DNA from: Pomacea canaliculata
Lineage: Eukaryota; Mollusca; Gastropoda; Architaenioglossa; Ampullariidae
Length of the DNA stretch: 64,000 nt
NCBI RefSeq assembly: GCF_003073045.1
Contig: NC_037595.1
Location: 5,940,227 to 6,004,226, forward strand
Reading direction: 5' to 3'
How positions within the stretch are numbered: the stretch's first letter is position 1; the number at the start of each line of letters is the position of its first letter. Made by a program: the position numbers and the translations under genes. Of this stretch, positions 58,512 to 64,000 are shown piece by piece. Under the pieces are notes generated by a model. The model was given only the letters and a program-made list of their open reading frames with translations. It searched no databases and was not told the origin of the DNA.

Positions 58512-58612
58512 CTTTTATGCTACCTGGAGACAAAGAACTTTACAGTATGACCATTTACTTTTACTACAGCGACAGCTGGCACGTGCATACATCATATGAT
58601 TACTTAATCGTC
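58512..58612 (-). promoter_or_regulatory. Promoter of gene B: CATAAAAG box and upstream block
   Basis: At the position of the TATA box of gene A this copy has CATAAAAG (58512-58519), one base off consensus. The upstream block cagctggcacgtgcatacatcatatga (58573 onward on plus; first 20 bases cagctggcacgtgcatacat) is conserved with gene A and contains CAGCTG and CACGTG E boxes. Confidence 0.65.
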
Positions 58613-58633
58613 CGTAAACTTTCCATCTTCCTT

Positions 58634-58917
58634 AAAAAAATAATAATGGGGATTTGTATAGCTCCTGTGCAAAGATAATATAAACCATACACAGACTAAA
58701 TCATAATCAACCATGCACCCATATCAGCATTTAACAGATACGCCCACTACAACATACACTCACAAAATAAATTACAGACACACCTTATGCACGTTTATGT
58801 TGTGACATTGATGTCGCCATTCTGAAAAGATGTGTTTTAAATTTAGACTTAAAGGTGGTAAGAAAGTCAGAGCGACGATGGCTGACGAGTAATTTAGTTA
58901 GTGGGACTCCAAGAAGC
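58634..58917. mobile_element. Inserted repeat with gatttgtatagc motif (unit 2)
   Basis: This stretch interrupts sequence that is continuous in unit 1 (near 47395-47405). Its start (ggggatttgtatagctcc, then cagactaaatcat) matches a repeat at 62465-62575. It is probably a SINE or LINE tail; the class is not clear. Confidence 0.55.
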
Positions 58918-59375
58918 TAACCCCCCACCCTCTCCTACATTCACTACCTCCCCCTTTGTTATCCTCTGAAGCCCCTCCACCAGATTTTCTTTATCCTTAT
59001 TTGCTGAAACTGTCGTTCTCTCCGTCGCGTAACAAATTTCAAGACACGCTTACCCCGCTTCTATCTTGTGGGGAATCCTGAGGAATGGGCCAGAGTTTGG
59101 TGTCTATTCAAAATTAATGTTCTCATTAAACATTTTGCATATAAGGTGTCAAATTATTTTTTAAAGAAAAAGAGCTCTGAAGATATAAAAAAGAAATAAA
59201 AAAAGAGTGGTAATGTAAAGCAGGAACTGGAAAGCCCGTTAGAAAAGACCCTTACTGCATAAGACATCTACATCGAGAACTGAGGCATCTTCGTCAGAAA
59301 TAAGGGGTAGGGGAAACACGTAAGCCAAACATCTACTTTATTTGATAAAATGTTGAGATGAAATATTTCTGCAAA

Positions 59376-59700
59376 TTGGCCATCAGCTGGGTATTGTTTA
59401 CTTGTTCTTTTTGCTCAGCTGCTGCGTTCGTGTTGTTTTACTTTCGACATCCGGAAAGTTTGTGTTCCGGCTCGTCGTTCGCTTTGTCCGTTGACCAGCT
59501 GCTGCTGACCTAGGCAAAGGTGAAAAATTTTGCGATAACTCTCTCGCAATAATTATCAAAGTAAATGAATTTCCCTCGGAATTCGCGTTCCGCTCGATGC
59601 ACCAGCTTCTATACGTCTGTCGATTTTCTGTCGTGAGTGTTCGCTTGATCCAAGTTCGTATGACCAGTATTTATGTATCCGGTACACTATCGCGAGCTGC
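59376..59700. promoter_or_regulatory. Conserved upstream block, unit 2
   Basis: The counterpart of 49422-49712, about 1 kb upstream of the first exon of gene B. The shared phrases are ggaattcgcgttc, gatgcaccag, tatacgtctgtcgatttt and gaccagctgctgctgacc. Conservation is well above that of surrounding spacer DNA. Role unknown. Confidence 0.55.
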
Positions 59701-61149
59701 CACCTGACGACGGTGACAGTTTCAGAATAAATCTGTATTCCCTAAACGGCTCGCAGACGATTTTTTTCGATAAACTCCTAGAAAGAAGCCATCAACAGAG
59801 CAGCTTCCGGCTTAGTGAATGACTACATTGGCTGTCAGCAGAGTCTGCGACAGTAACAACAATAAACAGTCAGGAGATGGTTTATACTGTTGCGTGGAAG
59901 GATGCCACTGTGCAAATGTCAAATGTTTCGGTAAAAGTTTTTTTTTTTCGCTTTCGAGGGCTGTATTTTCGAATGTTTGATCGAATGATATCACCTCTTG
60001 GCGCGATAAAGCTTTTATTCTTGGCCTAGGTACGGTTAATAACTCCCACTATCTGCACTTTGGTGGGAAACTCCATCCCAAACCAAAAGTGTTCCATTTT
60101 GAGATTTCCAGCGATGCATTCAAAGCAAACCCCCAGAAATAAAAACCCACAGAAAATATAAAGTACTATTGAAAGTCTGTTAAAGTCTAAAATAAAGGTT
60201 GTCCATTTTAAGCTACAAGAAATATTTTCCCAATATCAATCGTTAAGCCGTCACCCCTTCCCCTGGTCTGCACAGTTCTTTTTATAGGACACCATCTACT
60301 TATTTTCGACTGCTTTAAATCCTATACCAGCTTTATTCACAAACAAGCCGCATCGTAGGCATTTTGTATCGTTTTTGGCATGATAAGGGTGTGTGATTAA
60401 GCAAATTATAAAATGCTTCAATTGTATGCGGCTTTTATTTTAAACTGCGAGCATTTAACACTGGAACAGTGTGAACAGTTAACACTTTAACAAGGAGCTC
60501 GTCAAAATTTAATTCACAGTTAACACAATATCTGTGGTGTGATACGCAATAAACAGTATCGCTGTTTAAATTTGGGTAAAAAAAAAAAAGTCGCGACTTG
60601 TAGTTCGAAATTTACAGTAATTACTCGAGTTAAAATCTACGTTATAATATACTCTTAACAGCTTTGCATCGGCGAGCTCGGAGCCCTGTGATTCATGTTT
60701 TAGTATGCTGTGTGCAGGTCAGAAGCAGATACTGTTCAACCTTTGTGACAATCATCATAAATTACAGGATTAATAAAATTCCGTTAGATAAATTAATGCT
60801 TATAAACTCAAAGGCAGGATTTGTATCAAGTGGAAATTTATTTTCATTTGACAGTCGATCTGACCAAGCCGACACTTGAGTTGTTAATGATCCTCTGGGT
60901 CTACTAGGATTAAAAAAATAAAAGTAAATATTTAATCCTAATACAGAATAATATTATAAAAAGAAGATCAGGGTGAACACTCTCTGATACATCTATTGGC
61001 CTGTTGTTTGCTAGTCTTTATGAAAAAAAATATTACCAGCCACAAGAAACACCTCAAAGATAATATGTCCAGACTGGCCCAAAGAAACAAATTTCAAGGC
61101 AGAACACTGGTGTGTGTGTGTGAGAGGGGGGTGGTGCGCGCGTGTGAGT
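59701..61149. other. Spacer between units 2 and 3, no gene seen
   Basis: AT-rich spacer. Only short open frames without domains. A GT/GC-rich simple run at 61110-61150 marks the start of sequence similar to unit 2 near 52400. Confidence 0.45.
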
Positions 61150-61477
61150 GCATGTGTAAGTCAGTCCGTACGAGAAATGCTGACATCGTTGATACATTTA
61201 CCAATCCAAGCACGTCAGGAGTAAGGGCCCCTGTCTTGATCATGGCGTGCGTGTACACAAAATCATGCAAGTCTCACAAGAAAGATGAATGACTTAATAG
61301 TTCGTAAATCTTTATATCTCACTCTGTAATAATTGCTGCACAACCAGGCACATGACAAGTATATTCGCTGACATGCTTGATTCCTTGTCTTTATAGATCC
61401 TTTCTGTGCACAAAATGATTTCCCCTCGTACTACCAGCAATCTTTCCAGTAGTTATTTTCGCTTACATATCTTATTT
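61150..61477. other. Unit 3 spacer, small peptide gene missing
   Basis: The left side matches 52440 in unit 2 and the right side matches 41510-41760 in unit 1. The segment holding the small secreted-peptide exons in units 1 and 2 is absent between them. Confidence 0.5.
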
Positions 61478-61681
61478 CAGACCTGGGCAAAGGCCGGCCC
61501 GCGGGCCGGATCCGGCCCGCCTCCTGTCTCTGACCGGCCCGCCCGCCCGCCCGCCCGTCCGCCCGTATATATATTATATATACAGTATTGGGTAAAACTG
61601 AGTTAACTATATTAGTCCGGCCCTCTAAAACCAACCCAATTTCTCATGCGGCCCCTTGGGAAAAATAATTGCCCACCCCTG
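61478..61681. mobile_element. hAT-like MITE, GC-rich, perfect 8-bp target duplication
   Basis: The octamer tcttattt flanks it at 61470-61477 and 61682-61689. The ends CAGACCTGGGCAA and TTGCCCACCCCTG are imperfect inverted repeats. The interior has a palindromic ggccggcccgcgggccgg stretch and a (cccg)n run, so it can form strong hairpins. It interrupts sequence continuous in unit 1 near 41760. Confidence 0.9.
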
Positions 61682-62329
61682 TCTTATTTCTATCTCTATC
61701 TCTCTCACTCCTTATCTCCATCCCCCCCCTCTCTCTTTCTCTCTTAATTGTATCGCATTTCGCTTACACATCGTATTTCTCTCTCTTTTACTCCTTCCCT
61801 CCATTTGCTCTTTCTCTCTTGCATTGCACTAGTTTTTTTTTCTTTTTTAGATCAAGAACTAGACCTAGATGTAAAAAAGCGTAGCATTTGCTTACTCTAT
61901 TGCCCTTGTAAATAAAGATTTGTCATTTGTCTCATTCAAGCACTAGTCTATTTATGTCTACCTATCAACTGTCTCCCCCTCCCACATAGACATTAATTGT
62001 ATTCACACACACCCCCTTGAGGGGTAGGGAGAAATCTCTTTAAACAAGCGAGGCTGTTTCTTCTTACAGAGCTTAAATGTACGAAGGAAGATATAATAAT
62101 GATACTAAGAAAAGGATGATAATCACACATACGCACGCACGAGCGCGTACACACACACACAAGGAGAGAGAGAACTCGAACTCTTTATTGACATCTAGTC
62201 ATTACTGTCAATATCATTAGGTGAGCCTCGTTTCTTTGCATTCACACGTATACATATACTCTCATGCATTCATATGTAAGCATAAACATTCATATATATA
62301 TATCTGCACACTTTAAATAAAGCGTTACA

Positions 62330-62375
62330 TTCAGGTTCTCAAAGCGTTACATTCAGGTTCTCAAAGCATTACATA
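62330..62375. repeat. 22-bp tandem repeat
   Basis: The unit aaagcgttacattcaggttctc occurs twice in tandem, plus a partial third. A short (ta)n run lies just before it at about 62293-62303. Confidence 0.85.
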
Positions 62376-62464
62376 GGAATCAGGCCAATTGTTTGGTATT
62401 GCTTACATTTTTACTGTCATATTTTCACTAAGACGTTTATGGAGGATAGGGTGGGTATAATCAT

Positions 62465-62575
62465 AATGAGGATTTGTATAGCGCATTTCAAAAAGTTTAC
62501 TCAGACCGCTTGACATAAAATATAAATAGACTAAATCATCAATAATTATTCACCTATATTCGCATATAAGTGGAA
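62465..62575. repeat. gatttgtatagcgc dispersed repeat
   Basis: It starts gaggatttgtatagcgcatt and includes agactaaatcat, matching the insert at 58634. It is probably the end of a retroelement. Confidence 0.6.
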
Positions 62576-62599
62576 AGTTTTTGTCTAGCCTTCTATTCC

Positions 62600-62735
62600 G
62601 TTTTCTGGATTTGGTGGAAACTTGCTTTTTGTCAAAGACGATTCTTAGATATGTGGCCTCTTTATTGCATCTCAAGGGTGTGTCTCCCGGTGTTTCAGTC
62701 CTACTTTGTTTATTCGATGACAGGGCGAAGAGTAT
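62600..62735 (-). mobile_element. LINE remnant, reverse-transcriptase fragment (unit 3)
   Basis: The minus strand reads ATYLRIVFDKKQ, like the YLGVxFD motif of non-LTR reverse transcriptases. It aligns with 42200-42330 in unit 1, with similar flanks (tgctagctgc, aattacatggct). Confidence 0.55.
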
Positions 62736-63404
62736 TGTTGAGGATTTATTTATAGATATGCCTCATTCTTACTCCCATGCCACGATATCTATCAGCTGCT
62801 AGCTGCATTGTATTGAATTACATGGCTTATATATATATAATGAATAGTTGGAATAGCTTTGGTCACTCCTTCGATGAACACTACACAAATATATTGTTTA
62901 AACACTGATGTGAAAATTCAACCTATGGTGGCTTACATGAGCAATCGTAGCTAACTTGAAACAGCGAGGCAGTGTCATTCCAGAAAATCACATGCCCTGA
63001 GATATTAGATAAACTATAACTACACATTCCGTCATATGGCTGTCAAGTCAGAACATACCATGTAAACACTGAAATAATATCACTGTCTGCGATATCCTGA
63101 ACAGTGTGAGTTTGAATTTACTGTACTTTCAATGGCTCCTCTGTGTTGGCTTATTGAGCTTATAAAATAATGTCATTGTCGGACAAAAACGTTATATATA
63201 TATACCTGTCATTTGTAACTTTGTCAGTGTGCTCACCCCTCCTTATCCTGTCTTTAGATACCTCTCATGAATATTCACACGGATAAATAGGCGCGCATGC
63301 AAACCAACACACACACGCACGTACTCACGCACGCATCCGCACATAAATGCAAACACACAATGATGGAGATTTTAAATATTATAAACAATAACAAAAAATT
63401 GCGT

Positions 63405-63731
63405 TATTCAAACAAAGTTTATTCAGAAATTGAATACTTCTTTTAGCATTTAACAGAAAGTATGTAAGTCAAAGAGGCCCTCATAAAACTTACTGCAAGC
63501 ACAGTGGCTGCGCTGCTAGAGTATTCCAGCTAAACACTACTCAGTCCAATACTCTTTTCTAACGTTCACTTTTGATAGAAAGATCTGTCACGTATGTCAG
63601 TTTAGAGAACAGGATCAGCCAAATCAACAGAGTAGATTTTTTGTAGAGAAACAAATTGTGGCTGAAAAAGAACTAAAGCCGTTAAAGCTTTGAGCGATAT
63701 CGTCGCTGTCAAATGTTGTGACGTCGGAGGT
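63405..63731 (-). other. 3' UTR of gene C with poly(A) signal
   Basis: AATAAA on the minus strand at 63418-63423, in the context aagtttattcag shared with genes A and B. The rest of the UTR is also similar. Confidence 0.7.
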
Positions 63732-63920
63732 TTAAGGACAGCTGTCACCCTCGCTGTCGTCCTTCAGCCGGTACGAGAGGCCGCTGTAGCACTTGGACTC
63801 CTTCACCAGGCTCGTCAGACCCGGAAACTCGCGACAGTCGTCGATGGCTTCAGCGACCTTGTCACAGCTTTTGGTTGGGTCCTTGGGTGGAGCTCCTTGA
63901 CACATCCAGTCTATGCAGTT
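63732..63920 (-). CDS. Secreted VWFD/C8-like protein, copy C (last exon only)
   Basis: A 189-nt last exon follows a TTGACTTGCAG acceptor and ends with TAA. It reads NCIDWMCQGAPPKDPTKSCD, with the six C8-like cysteines of this exon preserved, and ends DDSEGDSCP. It is closer to B in its tail and in FPGLTSLVKES, and equals A in GAPPKD. The other exons lie beyond the window on the right. Confidence 0.9.
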   Translation of the reverse strand, partial: NCIDWMCQGAPPKDPTKSCDKVAEAIDDCREFPGLTSLVKESKCYSGLSYRLKDDSEGDSCP

Positions 63921-64000
63921 CTGCAAGTCAAGGAAGAGAGAACATGCTATGGTAACGCAGCAAAAGAAGAGAGGAATCAATAAATGCCAAATGTAATTAG

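Noticed and set aside
61406..61634. Open frames over the GC-rich segment
   Set aside because: They lie within a MITE with clear ends and target duplication, and consist of low-complexity Pro/Arg/Ala runs.

Overview
This is animal nuclear DNA: multi-exon genes with GT-AG introns, AT-rich non-coding DNA, tRNA-derived SINEs, decayed non-LTR retrotransposons and several non-autonomous DNA transposons. Expanded secreted-protein families and the repeat types suggest a mollusc, perhaps a gastropod. That placement is inference; no marker gene fixes the species.

Left part (1-9.9 kb): a decayed C2H2 zinc-finger gene (348-1650, minus) and exons of a CUB-domain gene with a Ser/Thr-rich tandem-repeat tail (3040-4418, minus). 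A pogo/Tigger-like miniature element, a LINE 3' end and a hAT miniature element inserted in that LINE are also here.

Middle part (10.2-38.9 kb): one gene on the minus strand encodes a 235-residue Ras-like small GTPase of the RERG/RASL11 type. Its four coding exons (130, 57, 74 and 447 nt) join in frame and together carry all G-box positions. The 3' splice site of exon 3 lies in a 36-bp minisatellite that repeats the acceptor itself eight times, always in frame. This is the most unusual structure in the window. The large introns hold SINEs, LINE remnants and simple repeats.

Right part (about 40.7 kb to the end): a tandem array of units on the minus strand. Each unit carries a seven-exon gene (one non-coding plus six coding exons) for a 346-residue secreted cysteine-rich protein that looks like a VWFD plus C8 module. 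Copies A and B are complete and intact; only the last exon of copy C is in the window. The units share a promoter block, a 3' UTR with poly(A) signal and a conserved block 2.2 kb (A) or 1.0 kb (B) upstream of the 5' UTR exon. Downstream of genes A and B lies a possible small secreted-peptide gene, broken beside A and possibly intact beside B. Several hAT-like miniature elements with clean target duplications, LINE pieces and a SINE-like insert distinguish the units, so they arrived after the duplications.
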